Source: Devosia sp.
Lineage (GTDB): Bacteria; Pseudomonadota; Alphaproteobacteria; Rhizobiales; Devosiaceae
Length of the DNA stretch: 64,000 bases
Direction of reading: 5' to 3'
NCBI GenBank assembly: GCA_017794705.1
Contig: CP051235.1
Location: 1,303,010 to 1,367,009 of the forward strand
Shown: positions 51,080 through 58,897 of the stretch, piece by piece
Numbering within the stretch: the stretch's first letter is position 1
Layout of the letters: each line of letters starts with the position of its first letter
Notes under the pieces: generated by a model
The model's input: the letters and a program-made list of their open reading frames with translations, nothing else
The model's database searches: none
What the model was told of the DNA's origin: nothing
Program-made: the position numbers and the translations under genes

Positions 51080-52032
51080 TTCAGTTTCCCTTCCTTTGTC
51101 GTTCGGTTGGATTTGTCGTCACCACTCCTGAGGGCCGCCCGTAAGACCCCATTTGCCGCTTGGAGGCGCTGTCTGGCCGTGGAAAGCTCTTCACCCGTCA
51201 ACAAGGTGAGAATGGCGAGCTTGACTTCCATGCCGGCTGCTTCGAGCGCGGATTCGGCGGTGTTTGCGGTACAGCCCGTCGCCTGCATGACGACGCGCAC
51301 CGCACGTGCTTCGAGCTTGTCGTTGGTCGCGTGCAGATCCACCATCAAGTTGCCGTAGGCTTTGCCGATGCGGATCATGCTGGCGGTCGACAGCATGTTG
51401 AGAACCAGTTTCTGGGCCGTGCCGGATTTCAGCCGGGTCGAGCCGGTCAGCACTTCCGGGCCAACGATCGGCGAGATGGCGAAATCGGCCAGCTTTGCGG
51501 AGGGCGAATCCGGATTGCAGGACAGGGCCACGGTGGAGGCGCCGACCGTGCGGGCGAATTTCAGCCCGGCGAGCACATAGGGCGTACGGCCGGACACGGT
51601 GAGGCCGACCACCACATCGCGCTTGTTCAGCTCAATGCCCCTGAGATCCGCGGCGGCGGCCGGTTCATCGTCTTCGGCACCTTCCATTGCGTGCCGAAGT
51701 GCCCGGTCGCCGCCAGCGATGAGGCCGATCACCATGTTGGCTGGCACGCCGAATGTGGGAGGACATTCAGATGCATCCAGCACGCCGAGCCTGCCGCTCG
51801 TACCGGCCCCGATATAGATCAGGCGCCCGCCCTTGTTGAAAGCATCAACGACGCGATCAACGACGCGGGCAATGGTGGGGAGTTCCCGGCGGACGGCTTC
51901 GGACACGCCGGCATCTTCCTGATTGATGCGCTCGAGAAGGTCCTCGCTCGACAATGTGTCGATCTCCGCGGTGCGTGGATTACGCCCCTCGGAAACAAGT
52001 CCCTCCAACTCCATCAAGAGTTCTTGCTGCAT
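51076..52032 (-). CDS. murQ: N-acetylmuramic acid 6-phosphate etherase
   Basis: A 318-aa SIS-domain lyase that cleaves the D-lactyl ether of MurNAc-6-phosphate, giving GlcNAc-6-phosphate and lactate. [22 protein letters not shown] (~72-93) holds the phosphate site; the catalytic Glu is likely in [10 protein letters not shown] (~112). The C-terminus has the small UBA-like helix set. It leads the minus-strand operon, 195 nt below the kinase gene, and has GAGGGGA before its ATG. Confidence 0.94.
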   Translation of the reverse strand: MQQELLMELEGLVSEGRNPRTAEIDTLSSEDLLERINQEDAGVSEAVRRELPTIARVVDRVVDAFNKGGRLIYIGAGTSGRLGVLDASECPPTFGVPANMVIGLIAGGDRALRHAMEGAEDDEPAAAADLRGIELNKRDVVVGLTVSGRTPYVLAGLKFARTVGASTVALSCNPDSPSAKLADFAISPIVGPEVLTGSTRLKSGTAQKLVLNMLSTASMIRIGKAYGNLMVDLHATNDKLEARAVRVVMQATGCTANTAESALEAAGMEVKLAILTLLTGEELSTARQRLQAANGVLRAALRSGDDKSNRTTKEGKLK

Positions 52033-52096
52033 CTGATCCCCTCACCTCTGGTGGCGTTCAAATCCGGAACGCAGTCACCATTCGTTCATCATCATT

Positions 52097-52112
52097 CAAA
52101 TATAATATTCCA
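52097..52112 (-). promoter_or_regulatory. Putative RpiR operator A upstream of murQ
   Basis: On the transcribed strand it reads TGGAATATTATATTTG, one full GGAATA half with a poorer second half (TATTTG). It lies 65 nt above the murQ start and its centre is about 32 nt, three helical turns, from operator B. Confidence 0.5.
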
Positions 52113-52129
52113 TTTGTCAACACGCATTC

Positions 52130-52144
52130 AGAATATTCTATTCC
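52130..52144 (-). promoter_or_regulatory. Putative RpiR operator B upstream of murQ
   Basis: AGAATATTCTATTCC, the near-palindrome GGAATA-N3-TATTCT on the other strand. It also continues as CATC, which matches the flank of the site beside the RpiR gene. It lies in the 194-nt gap between the kinase stop and the murQ start. Confidence 0.6.
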
Positions 52145-52226
52145 ATCCGGTTGGAATCAGGGGGCCGTCCGCAGGATTGTCCACAGGTGTCCCAATCGAG
52201 AATCTTTTATGTTTCGGGGAGTTGGG

Positions 52227-53099
52227 TCAGGTCTGAAGCGACTTGGCGAGAATGATGGCGCCCGAGACGGCATCGCCTTCGGGCGAGGTCAAAAGGGCCC
52301 GCACGTCGGCGGAAAGCCAGGTTGAGATCGGGCCGGACAGGCCACCCACAAGCGCAATGCGCGGCGCACCAAGTTCGACGAGACGGCGCAGGTAGACGTC
52401 GATTTGCCCTGCGGCAAGGGTGAGAATCTCCATTGCGGCCTGGTCTTTTTCGTCAGCGTGGCGGATGACCCACGGCGCGAAAGTGGCGTAGTCCGAGGCG
52501 GTGGCGGCGTCCATCCAGGCGACGACCTCGAACGGATCCGAATTGAAATGCTGCAGGATTTCGGTGAGCAGCGGCGTCTTTTCGCGACGGCCATCATGGG
52601 CAGCCAGCGCCATTTGCAGGGTCATGAGCCCCATGTGGGCGCCGCTTCCCTCATCTGAAACGGGGAAGCCGTATCCGCCGACGCGCAATTCCCGCCCCGC
52701 GACCTGGCCAATGCCGACCGAGCCCGTGCCGACGATGACAATTGCACCATCCTTGCCGCCGTGGGCACCCAGAAAGGCGCCGTGGGCATCGGTGGTGAAG
52801 GCGACGCTGGCGTATCCGTGCTGAAGGACTGCGAGTTGGCTGCCGGTGCCCTTGCGGCTGAGGCCGGCGAGGGCGAAACCGGCACTTATGTCCCCGGCTG
52901 CGCCGGCATCAAGGCCGGCCTCGGCCAACGCGGCGGCAGCGGCCGTACTGATGGACTGCCAGGCCGCGGCCAGCCCCATGCGCAATGTGGCCGGGCCAGA
53001 GGTGCCCCGGCCGAGCACATTGCCTGCTGCATCCTCAAGGCGGGCGCGGCAGCCGGTGCCGCCGCCATCAACGCCGAGATAGTAGCTTGTCTTGTTCAT
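52227..53099 (-). CDS. BadF/BadG-type amino-sugar kinase (N-acetylglucosamine/MurNAc kinase)
   Basis: A 290-aa ASKHA-fold kinase. The N-terminus YYLGVDGGGTGCRARL (~6-21) is the phosphate-1 motif, and VIVGTGSVGIG (~121-131) the phosphate-2 motif. Related MurK and NagK kinases phosphorylate MurNAc or GlcNAc inside the cell. It lies upstream of murQ and diverges from the RpiR gene by 109 nt. This supplies the phosphate that MurQ needs when import is by ABC rather than PTS. Confidence 0.87.
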   Translation of the reverse strand: MNKTSYYLGVDGGGTGCRARLEDAAGNVLGRGTSGPATLRMGLAAAWQSISTAAAAALAEAGLDAGAAGDISAGFALAGLSRKGTGSQLAVLQHGYASVAFTTDAHGAFLGAHGGKDGAIVIVGTGSVGIGQVAGRELRVGGYGFPVSDEGSGAHMGLMTLQMALAAHDGRREKTPLLTEILQHFNSDPFEVVAWMDAATASDYATFAPWVIRHADEKDQAAMEILTLAAGQIDVYLRRLVELGAPRIALVGGLSGPISTWLSADVRALLTSPEGDAVSGAIILAKSLQT

Positions 53100-53161
53100 G
53101 GGCTATCCGCCGTGCAGGGCGCCGCTGTGGACGCGCACATTCCACTATGTTCAAGTGCGAT

Positions 53162-53176
53162 GGAATATACTATTCT
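53162..53176. promoter_or_regulatory. Putative RpiR operator C in the kinase/regulator gap
   Basis: GGAATATACTATTCT, the same GGAATA-N3-TATTCT pattern as in front of murQ, including the flanking GAT. It lies 33 nt upstream of the regulator ATG and 63 nt upstream of the kinase ATG, so it could control both. Confidence 0.65.
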
Positions 53177-53208
53177 TGCACAAATCGCAATTTTGGAATG
53201 AGATCATT

Positions 53209-54072
53209 ATGACTGTACTCCGCAAGATCCGCGCGAACCTCGACCGGATGTCGCCGGCGGACCGGGAAATCGGCGAGTTCATCGCGGACAATCCCGAAAA
53301 GATGCTGGGCATGTCTTCCTCGGCACTGGCGGACGCGACCGGGCGGAGCCAATCGAGCGTCGTCAAGTTCGCACAACGGCTGGGATTTGCAAGCTATCAG
53401 GACCTGAAGCTGGCGGTCAGTTCAGTCCGGGCACAGGACTGGCGGTTGCCTTCCGGGCCGATCCACGGTTCGATCGAACAGGGGGACAGTTTTTCGACGA
53501 TCTTTGAAAAGCTGCTGTCGTCGAAAATTCACGCGATGCGCGAAACCATGGCGGTCAACGGCAGCCGCGAGATCAGCAGGGCGGTGGCGGCGCTGAAAGG
53601 CGCGCGGCGCATCTACCTGGTGGGGGCCGGTGCGTCGGCGCTTGTGGCCAGCGACCTGTGCTTCAAGCTGCTCAAGATCGGACATGTGGTGATCCACAGC
53701 GGAGACGCACATATCCAGCTGGCCAACGCGGCGGGGATGACGGCGGACGACGTGATGCTGGCGATTTCCTATTCGGGATCGAGCCTTGATACATTGAGCA
53801 TGGTGCAACTGGCCAAGGCGCGCGGCAGCAGAGTGATCGCCATGACCAGCATGCGCGACAACCCGGTGGCGCGGGTGGCTGACATATTGATCCACACGGT
53901 GGCGGACGAGGACCAGGTGCGGTCTTCGTCGATCACGGCGCGCGATGCGCAACTGGCGCTGACCGACCTGTTGTTCCTGATGCTGGTGCAGGAACAGGAA
54001 GATGCGCACAGTTTCATTCACGAGAGCGAGGCCGCCGTGGCACCGCTGAAAGTGGGTCTGGGGGGTTCGTGA
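53209..54072 (+). CDS. RpiR/MurR-family transcriptional regulator
   Basis: A 287-aa regulator with an N-terminal RpiR helix-turn-helix (~1-77, with SSSALADATGRSQSSVVKFAQRLG) and a SIS sugar-phosphate-binding domain (~120-250: YLVGAGASALVASD, ISYSGSSLDTLS). I chose the ATG at 53209 (MTVLRKIRAN), preceded by GGAATGAG. It diverges from the kinase gene; MurNAc-6-phosphate is the likely ligand, as known for MurR. Confidence 0.92.
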   Translation: MTVLRKIRANLDRMSPADREIGEFIADNPEKMLGMSSSALADATGRSQSSVVKFAQRLGFASYQDLKLAVSSVRAQDWRLPSGPIHGSIEQGDSFSTIFEKLLSSKIHAMRETMAVNGSREISRAVAALKGARRIYLVGAGASALVASDLCFKLLKIGHVVIHSGDAHIQLANAAGMTADDVMLAISYSGSSLDTLSMVQLAKARGSRVIAMTSMRDNPVARVADILIHTVADEDQVRSSSITARDAQLALTDLLFLMLVQEQEDAHSFIHESEAAVAPLKVGLGGS

Positions 54073-54077
54073 CGCGG

Positions 54078-54203
54078 CTAGCGGGTCTTGTTCAACTGGG
54101 CGAGGCCCCAGAAAAACACGCCGCCGCCGATGCCCATGCTCATGAGGAACAGGCCGATACCCAAGGGTGAGCCCCAGCCCAGGATGGAATAAAGCGAGTC
54201 CAA
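54078..54203 (-). CDS. 41-aa small membrane protein
   Basis: A tiny open frame starting TTG at 54203 with GGAGG exactly 5 nt upstream. The protein begins MDSLYSILGW and has a long hydrophobic Gly-rich span (~14-37) ending FFWGLAQ and a basic tail (NKTR). It overlaps no gene and lies just after the RpiR gene, on the opposite strand. The strong ribosome site, tidy membrane design and lack of stop codons suggest a real microprotein. I do not recognise a family. Confidence 0.5.
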   Translation of the reverse strand: MDSLYSILGWGSPLGIGLFLMSMGIGGGVFFWGLAQLNKTR

Positions 54204-54395
54204 TTTCGCCTCCGGATTATGTTGTTTTGAAAGTTTGAGAAAGAAAGTCGCGCGGAATTTAGGTGTGGCGCGTCACAATCACAACCGCACGGGGTGATCA
54301 AAGTCCTGATCTTCCTCAAATAACTGCATTTTTGCGGTTGGACATGACCCGCGAAATCGGGAAACTGGGCTTCTCCCGATGGAAGCACGCCCCGT

Positions 54396-55178
54396 ATGAT
54401 TCCCGACCCTTTTTTGCCCGCCGGTATGAGCGAACTGGTTTTTGCGACCCTGATCCTTGCCAGTTTCGCTGCATCGTTCATCACCGTGGCGTTCGGGATT
54501 GGCGGCGGGGCCGTGTTGCTGGCGGTGATGGCGAGCCTTGTGCCGCCCGCGGCGCTGATTCCGACGCACGGGATCATCCAGGTCGGTTCGAACCTGGGGC
54601 GGGCGCTGATCACCTTCTCGCACATCCATTGGCCGGCCATGGCCGGGTTTTCAGTGGGGTCGGTGATCGGGGCGGCGGCGGGCGGGGCCATCGTTGTGAA
54701 CCTGCCGCCGGCGGTGATCCAGATCGGGGTGGGCTGTTTCGTCATCTGGTCGATCTTTGCCAAGGCGCCGCGGATCATGCGTGACTGGCCAATCCTGATC
54801 GGGGGGATATCGAGCTTTTTGACGATGTTCTTCGGGGCGACGGGACTGTTCGTGGCGTCGTTCACCAAATCGCTCAGTCTGCCGCGGCATGCGCACGTGG
54901 CCACCCATGCCTCGCTGATGACGGTGCAACATGGCGTGAAGACGCTGGCGTTCGGCCTGTTGGGCTTTGCCTTTGCGGACTGGTGGGCTTTCGTTGTGGC
55001 GATGATGGTGGCGGGGTTTGCCGGGACGCTGGCAGGACGGCTGATCCTCGACCGGATCGATGACCGCCGGTTCAAGATCGCGCTCGACGCCATCCTGATC
55101 CTGTTGTCGATCCGGCTGATCTGGGCCGGCGGCAGCGAATTGCTGGCCGGGCCTGCGGCCAATGGCGCAGTTCATTGA
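54396..55178 (+). CDS. TauE/SafE-family membrane permease (sulfite exporter type)
   Basis: A 260-aa inner-membrane protein with about eight helices and duplicated TauE/SafE motifs (FGIGGGAVLLAVMASLVPPAALIPTHGIIQ as the first repeat, spanning ~31-60; FFGATGLFVASFTKSL as the second). Family members export sulfite, sulfoacetate or related anions. The ATG at 54396 is used; 54426 is an alternative. It stands alone between the RpiR gene and the iron region. Confidence 0.87.
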   Translation: MIPDPFLPAGMSELVFATLILASFAASFITVAFGIGGGAVLLAVMASLVPPAALIPTHGIIQVGSNLGRALITFSHIHWPAMAGFSVGSVIGAAAGGAIVVNLPPAVIQIGVGCFVIWSIFAKAPRIMRDWPILIGGISSFLTMFFGATGLFVASFTKSLSLPRHAHVATHASLMTVQHGVKTLAFGLLGFAFADWWAFVVAMMVAGFAGTLAGRLILDRIDDRRFKIALDAILILLSIRLIWAGGSELLAGPAANGAVH

Positions 55179-55202
55179 ATCTTCCCGGTTTTTCCGCTGC
55201 AG

Positions 55203-55219
55203 CTTAGAATGGCTCTAAG
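55203..55219 (+). promoter_or_regulatory. ICE-like palindrome 1 (putative Irr site)
   Basis: CTTAGAATGGCTCTAAG is a near-perfect 17-nt dyad resembling the Irr iron control element TTTAGAA-N3-TTCTAAA. It lies upstream of TTGAAT (55236-55241 region) and TAACAG (55258-55263), 17 nt apart, a plausible promoter for the siderophore-binding protein gene. Confidence 0.7.
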
Positions 55220-55280
55220 TTATTGCAATTTATGTTGAATTTTCTTTATGCCTGACCTAACAGGGTGGCATCGCCATTGC

Positions 55281-55308
55281 GATTACGGAGCCTTGAACTC
55301 CGTGGATC
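55281..55308 (+). other. Conserved dyad 1 downstream of the ICE promoter
   Basis: A stem-loop with arms ACGGAG/CTCCGT and loop CCTTGAA, flanked by GATT and GGATC. It starts 78 nt after the start of ICE 1 and about 10 nt after the predicted transcription start. An almost identical element sits at the same distance behind ICE 2. The remaining gap to 55510 shows nothing else. Confidence 0.6.
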
Positions 55309-55510
55309 GGATGTGATGCTAGTTTTCAAGGGCGCGGTGCATGGCACGGCCCGATGCATGTCCATCTGCCGAAATTCAAGTCTGTTGCGTCTGCACGCGG
55401 TCTGCCGCCGTCGCAGTGGGGACTGAAATATGATGGGCAATAAAAAGTGCCTGACCCCGACGGGTTCGGACCGCCTTTCATGAATTGATGTCAATTTGCA
55501 CGAAAGGCGC

Positions 55511-56545
55511 ATGATGCCCCGTTCTTCACTTCATATTCAGGCGACTGCCATTGTGGCATCGCTGGTCATTGGCCTGGGTGCTTCGGCTCCGGCCGCAGCG
55601 CAATCCGAACCCGCGGCGCCCCGGGAGTGCGGCGGCTACCCGGCGCCGGTCATTCCGGACCTGACGCCCACCGCTGCTCATGATGAGACAGCATCCGTTG
55701 AAACGCCTTTTGGCGCGGTAGAGCTTCCGCTTGCCCCGGCAGCGGCCCTCGGCATGTATACGACTGACGTGGACATGCTGGTGTGGCTGGGTTACCCGCT
55801 CGCGGCAAGTCAGCCCATCCGCGGCGACAGTGGCTACGAAACCTTTCCGTGCTTTTTCCCGCAAGGCCCCCTCGCAGGCATCGACACATTCGGCAACTAT
55901 CCCGAATATGATTATGAGGAAATCCTGAGCACCGGCCCGGACTTCATTCTGAATGGCCTGGGTTATGACGATGATGTCAATGCGCGACTGCCGCAGATCG
56001 CACCGACCTATAGCGTCAATGCCTTCGATGGACGATCCTGGCGGGAGCATTTCAGGGAAACCGCAGAAGCGCTGGACCGCATCGAACGCTATGAGGCCTG
56101 GGTCGCGGTTTATGAAGCCCGGCTGGCCGAGGTTCGCAAGGCGATTGCGCACAATTCCGATGTTGTCGTTGCGCCCCTCAGCTTCTGGGGCGGGAAATAC
56201 TCGTCCAGCTGTTATGTGGGCGTGGAGTGTTCGGTGTTTGCCGATCTCGGACTGACCATTTACGAACCGGCGCTGGCCGATGGCGGCACCGGGGTCGAAC
56301 TGAGCCCGGAAGAAGTGGGGCAACTCGAAAGCGTCGACTACGCCTTTACGGGTATCGGCATCGGAGACCAGGGCCTGAAGGAATTCTCCGAGACGATGGC
56401 GGAGGCGGGCAAGAACCCATTGTGGTCGAGACTGGAATTCGTGCAGCAGCAGCACATCGTGCCGTTCGAATTCGAAATGGTGTTCGGCTCGCCAAGCGGA
56501 CAATTGGCGTTTCTGGAAGTGGTGGCAAAGGCTCTGTCAGAATAG
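55511..56545 (+). CDS. Iron-siderophore ABC transporter substrate-binding protein
   Basis: A 344-aa periplasmic binding protein of the FhuD/FepB (TroA) type. The Sec signal peptide runs to ~31 (APAAAQ). The fold shows the helical backbone between two lobes; CGGYPAP near the mature N-terminus and CFFPQG, CYVGVEC elsewhere provide unusual extra cysteines. The ATG at 55511 (or 55514) follows GAAAGG. It has its own ICE-type promoter and a terminator after it, so it forms a separate unit beside the uptake operon. Confidence 0.85.
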   Translation: MMPRSSLHIQATAIVASLVIGLGASAPAAAQSEPAAPRECGGYPAPVIPDLTPTAAHDETASVETPFGAVELPLAPAAALGMYTTDVDMLVWLGYPLAASQPIRGDSGYETFPCFFPQGPLAGIDTFGNYPEYDYEEILSTGPDFILNGLGYDDDVNARLPQIAPTYSVNAFDGRSWREHFRETAEALDRIERYEAWVAVYEARLAEVRKAIAHNSDVVVAPLSFWGGKYSSSCYVGVECSVFADLGLTIYEPALADGGTGVELSPEEVGQLESVDYAFTGIGIGDQGLKEFSETMAEAGKNPLWSRLEFVQQQHIVPFEFEMVFGSPSGQLAFLEVVAKALSE

Positions 56546-56574
56546 GTCCCGCTCCGCCCAAGGCCGGAATCGGG

Positions 56575-56610
56575 GCCGGGTCTTAAAGGTTTCGACCCGG
56601 CTTCGTTTCT
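56575..56610 (+). terminator. Probable terminator after the first siderophore-binding gene
   Basis: An 8-bp GC stem GCCGGGTC/GACCCGGC with an 11-nt loop is followed by TTCGTTTCT. It lies 30 nt after the stop and separates this gene from the second ICE-controlled unit. Confidence 0.65.
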
Positions 56611-56647
56611 GATGAGCCATTCAAAAGGCTGCGCTTTTCCCTGCCAG

Positions 56648-56664
56648 TTTAGAATCGCTCTAAA
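56648..56664 (+). promoter_or_regulatory. ICE palindrome 2 (putative Irr site)
   Basis: TTTAGAATCGCTCTAAA matches the Irr consensus TTTAGAA-N3-TTCTAAA with one mismatch. It is followed at the same relative positions as in copy 1 by TTGAAT and, 17 nt later, TATTCA (56703-56708), a probable promoter for the reductase-permease operon. Confidence 0.8.
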
Positions 56665-56716
56665 CTATTGGAAAATTTATTGAATTTGGCGTCCTGAGGT
56701 CTTATTCAGGTCGCCA

Positions 56717-56836
56717 ATGCCAAACGATTACGGGACCTTGAATTCCGTGGATCGAGCCGGCTCGATTGTCTCCAGCGCCGTCTGCGGGAGATTCCTGAGT
56801 GCGTCGATCTTCGGTCTTGTCCACACAAACCGGTAG
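56717..56836 (+). CDS. Possible 39-aa leader ORF before the siderophore reductase gene
   Basis: A frame of 39 codons starting ATG at 56717, just 2-3 nt after the predicted transcription start, so translation would be nearly leaderless; only a weak AGG is upstream. It begins MPNDYGTLNSVDRAG and later reads SSAVCGRFLSAS. The stretch DYG-LNSVDR is conserved at protein level in the first copy of the module, but that copy lacks a good start. It may be a leader peptide or simply the reading of the conserved dyad. Confidence 0.3.
   Translation: MPNDYGTLNSVDRAGSIVSSAVCGRFLSASIFGLVHTNR
56726..56753 (+). other. Conserved dyad 2 downstream of the ICE promoter
   Basis: Arms ACGGGA/TTCCGT and loop CCTTGAA. 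Relative to copy 1, one G-C pair becomes A-T and one A-T becomes G-T, so pairing is kept while the loop is identical. It begins 78 nt after ICE 2. The rest of the gap to 56939 shows nothing clear. Confidence 0.6.
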
Positions 56837-56939
56837 ATCTGATGACCTTGATATCAATTCCCCTAACCAGTCGTTTGGCCCAGCGCGCGGAGCGTGATCG
56901 TTGCCGGCACCCCTCGTTTCTTTCGCAGGGGATAGTTCG

Positions 56940-57830
56940 TTGACCAATCGCGGCTTTCACGAGGTTCGGGTCAAGTCGCGGCAGAAGCTGACACCGGGGA
57001 TGGTCCGGGTCACTTTCACCGGCGCGGGCCTTAGCGATCTGGAGGTCACGGGGATCGGCGACGAGTATTTGCGGCTGTTTTTTGCCGATCCGAAGACCGG
57101 GCGCACTGTTCTGCCGGAGATTGGCGAGGACGGCAGCTGGAACTGGCCGGAAGGCGGGGAAAAGCCGCATTCGGAGCCCTACACGGTGCGGCGTTTCGAT
57201 GCCGAAGCGGCGGAGATGGATATCGATTTCGTCGTGCATGAGGGCGGCATCGCCTCGGAATGGGCGCAGGCGGCCGAACCCGGCATGGCCATGACCATCA
57301 CCAATCCGCACGGGCTTTACGAATTGCCCGGGGATGCACGCTGGCAAATTCTTGTGTGCGATGCCACCGGATTGCCGGCCGCCGCACGCCTGCTTGAACA
57401 GGCGCCTTCACATGTCCAGTCACGGGTGATCGTCGAGGTCGCCGGCGCCGATCACGAACAGGTTCTGGCGCTGAGCGCCGATGACAGTGTGACGTGGCTG
57501 CATGGAAGCGGCAATGGCGTCGGACCGGGCCGGCTCGAGGAAGCACTGCGGCTGCTGCCGATTCCGGCGACACCGGGTTACATCTGGTCGGCCGGCGAGC
57601 AGAAGAGCATGCGGGCCATCCGCCGTTATCTGCGCCACGAACTCAAGCTCCCTTCTCATCGCTACAAGGTTGTCGGCTACTGGATCGACAAGCTCGACGC
57701 CTGGCAAAGCGGCTGGGACGCGCTGGACACGAGCATCCGCGAAAAAATTGACGCCGCATGGGCCTCGGATCGCGACCGCGAAGACGTGCGCGACGAAGTC
57801 GAAGCCACTCTTGAAAAGCACGGGCTTTGA
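56940..57830 (+). CDS. Siderophore-interacting FAD-binding reductase
   Basis: A 296-aa SIP-family flavoprotein that reduces ferric siderophore to release iron in the cytoplasm. The FAD-binding domain shows EYLRLFF...YTVRRFD (the RxY-type flavin motif) and the NAD-like domain shows ATGLPAAARLLEQ and WSAGEQKSMRAIRRYL. The TTG at 56940 (MTNRGFHEV) is the best start: AGGGGAT precedes it at 6 nt. The first permease start lies at its stop. Confidence 0.85.
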   Translation: MTNRGFHEVRVKSRQKLTPGMVRVTFTGAGLSDLEVTGIGDEYLRLFFADPKTGRTVLPEIGEDGSWNWPEGGEKPHSEPYTVRRFDAEAAEMDIDFVVHEGGIASEWAQAAEPGMAMTITNPHGLYELPGDARWQILVCDATGLPAAARLLEQAPSHVQSRVIVEVAGADHEQVLALSADDSVTWLHGSGNGVGPGRLEEALRLLPIPATPGYIWSAGEQKSMRAIRRYLRHELKLPSHRYKVVGYWIDKLDAWQSGWDALDTSIREKIDAAWASDRDREDVRDEVEATLEKHGL

Positions 57831-57832
57831 CT

Positions 57833-58897
57833 GTGACTGACACCGGCGCGATCCGCATCAATGACAGGGCGTCGTCCGCGCCGGTCGCGGGCGTGGCCCA
57901 CACCAACGCGCGTCGCATGGCGGGGCTGTTGCTGGCTGCGGGTCTGCTGGCGGCCTGCCTTCTGGCCAGCATTGCTGTCGGGTCGCGCGACATTCCGTTG
58001 CCGACCGTGATCGACGCGCTGTTTGCCTATGATGACAGCAATGACCACGCCATTGTCCGGGCCTTGCGCCTGCCGCGTACGCTGCTGGGACTGATGATCG
58101 GTGTGGCGTTGGGGCTCTCGGGCGCCATGATCCAGGCGTTGACCCGCAATCCGCTGGCCGACCCGGGGATTCTCGGCGTGAATGCGGGAGCGGCCTTTTT
58201 TGTCGTGCTGGCGGTCGGACTGTTCGGACTGACCAGCATCAATGCCTATATCTGGTTTGCGTTTCTCGGGGCGATCATCACAACCGTGTTCGTCTACGCG
58301 GTGGGGTCGGTTGGCCGAAGCGGCGCGACGCCCGCCCGCCTGACACTGGCAGGGGTCGCCACCGCGGCGGTTCTGGGCGGAATTTCCTCGGGCATTTCGC
58401 TGCTCAATCCAGCCGTGTTCGATCACATGCGCTTCTGGGCGGCCGGATCAATCGCGACGCCGGGTTATGATGCCATCGCCGCCGTGCTGCCGTTCATGGC
58501 GCTCGGGCTTGTGTTGGCGCTGGCGGTGGCGCGTCCGCTCAATGCCGTCGCGCTCGGTGACGATCTGGCGGCAGCACTGGGCACGAGCGTGATGCGCACG
58601 CGGGTGCTGGTGGTGATCGCCGTCACGCTGTTGGCGGGGAGCGCCACCGCGGCGGCTGGGCCGATCGGGTTTGTGGGACTGATGATCCCGCATATTGCCC
58701 GCTGGATCGTCGGGCCCGACCAGCGCTGGGTCTTTGTCTATACGCTGGTGCTGTCGCCTATCCTGTTGCTGGTGTCGGACATGCTGGGGCGGGTCGTGAT
58801 GCGGCCCGGGGAATTGCAGGTGGGCATCGTCACCGCCCTGGTTGGCGCGCCGGTGCTGATACTCCTCGCCCGGCGCCGGGGAGCCAGCGGACTATGA
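57833..58897 (+). CDS. Iron-siderophore ABC transporter permease (FecCD type)
   Basis: A 354-aa inner-membrane permease of the FecCD/BtuC family, about 9-10 helices. TRNPLADPGILGVNAGA is the family's coupling-loop signature, followed by LAGVATAAVLGG and GPIGFVGLMIPHIAR. GTG at 57833 is preferred over a TTG at 57827 that overlaps the reductase stop. Its stop overlaps the next permease start (ATGA). Confidence 0.9.
   Translation: MTDTGAIRINDRASSAPVAGVAHTNARRMAGLLLAAGLLAACLLASIAVGSRDIPLPTVIDALFAYDDSNDHAIVRALRLPRTLLGLMIGVALGLSGAMIQALTRNPLADPGILGVNAGAAFFVVLAVGLFGLTSINAYIWFAFLGAIITTVFVYAVGSVGRSGATPARLTLAGVATAAVLGGISSGISLLNPAVFDHMRFWAAGSIATPGYDAIAAVLPFMALGLVLALAVARPLNAVALGDDLAAALGTSVMRTRVLVVIAVTLLAGSATAAAGPIGFVGLMIPHIARWIVGPDQRWVFVYTLVLSPILLLVSDMLGRVVMRPGELQVGIVTALVGAPVLILLARRRGASGL

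Noticed and set aside
55248..55316. 22-codon ORF spanning the first conserved dyad
   Set aside because: Its ATG lies upstream of the predicted transcription start and has no ribosome site, so I treat the similarity as a dyad rather than a peptide.
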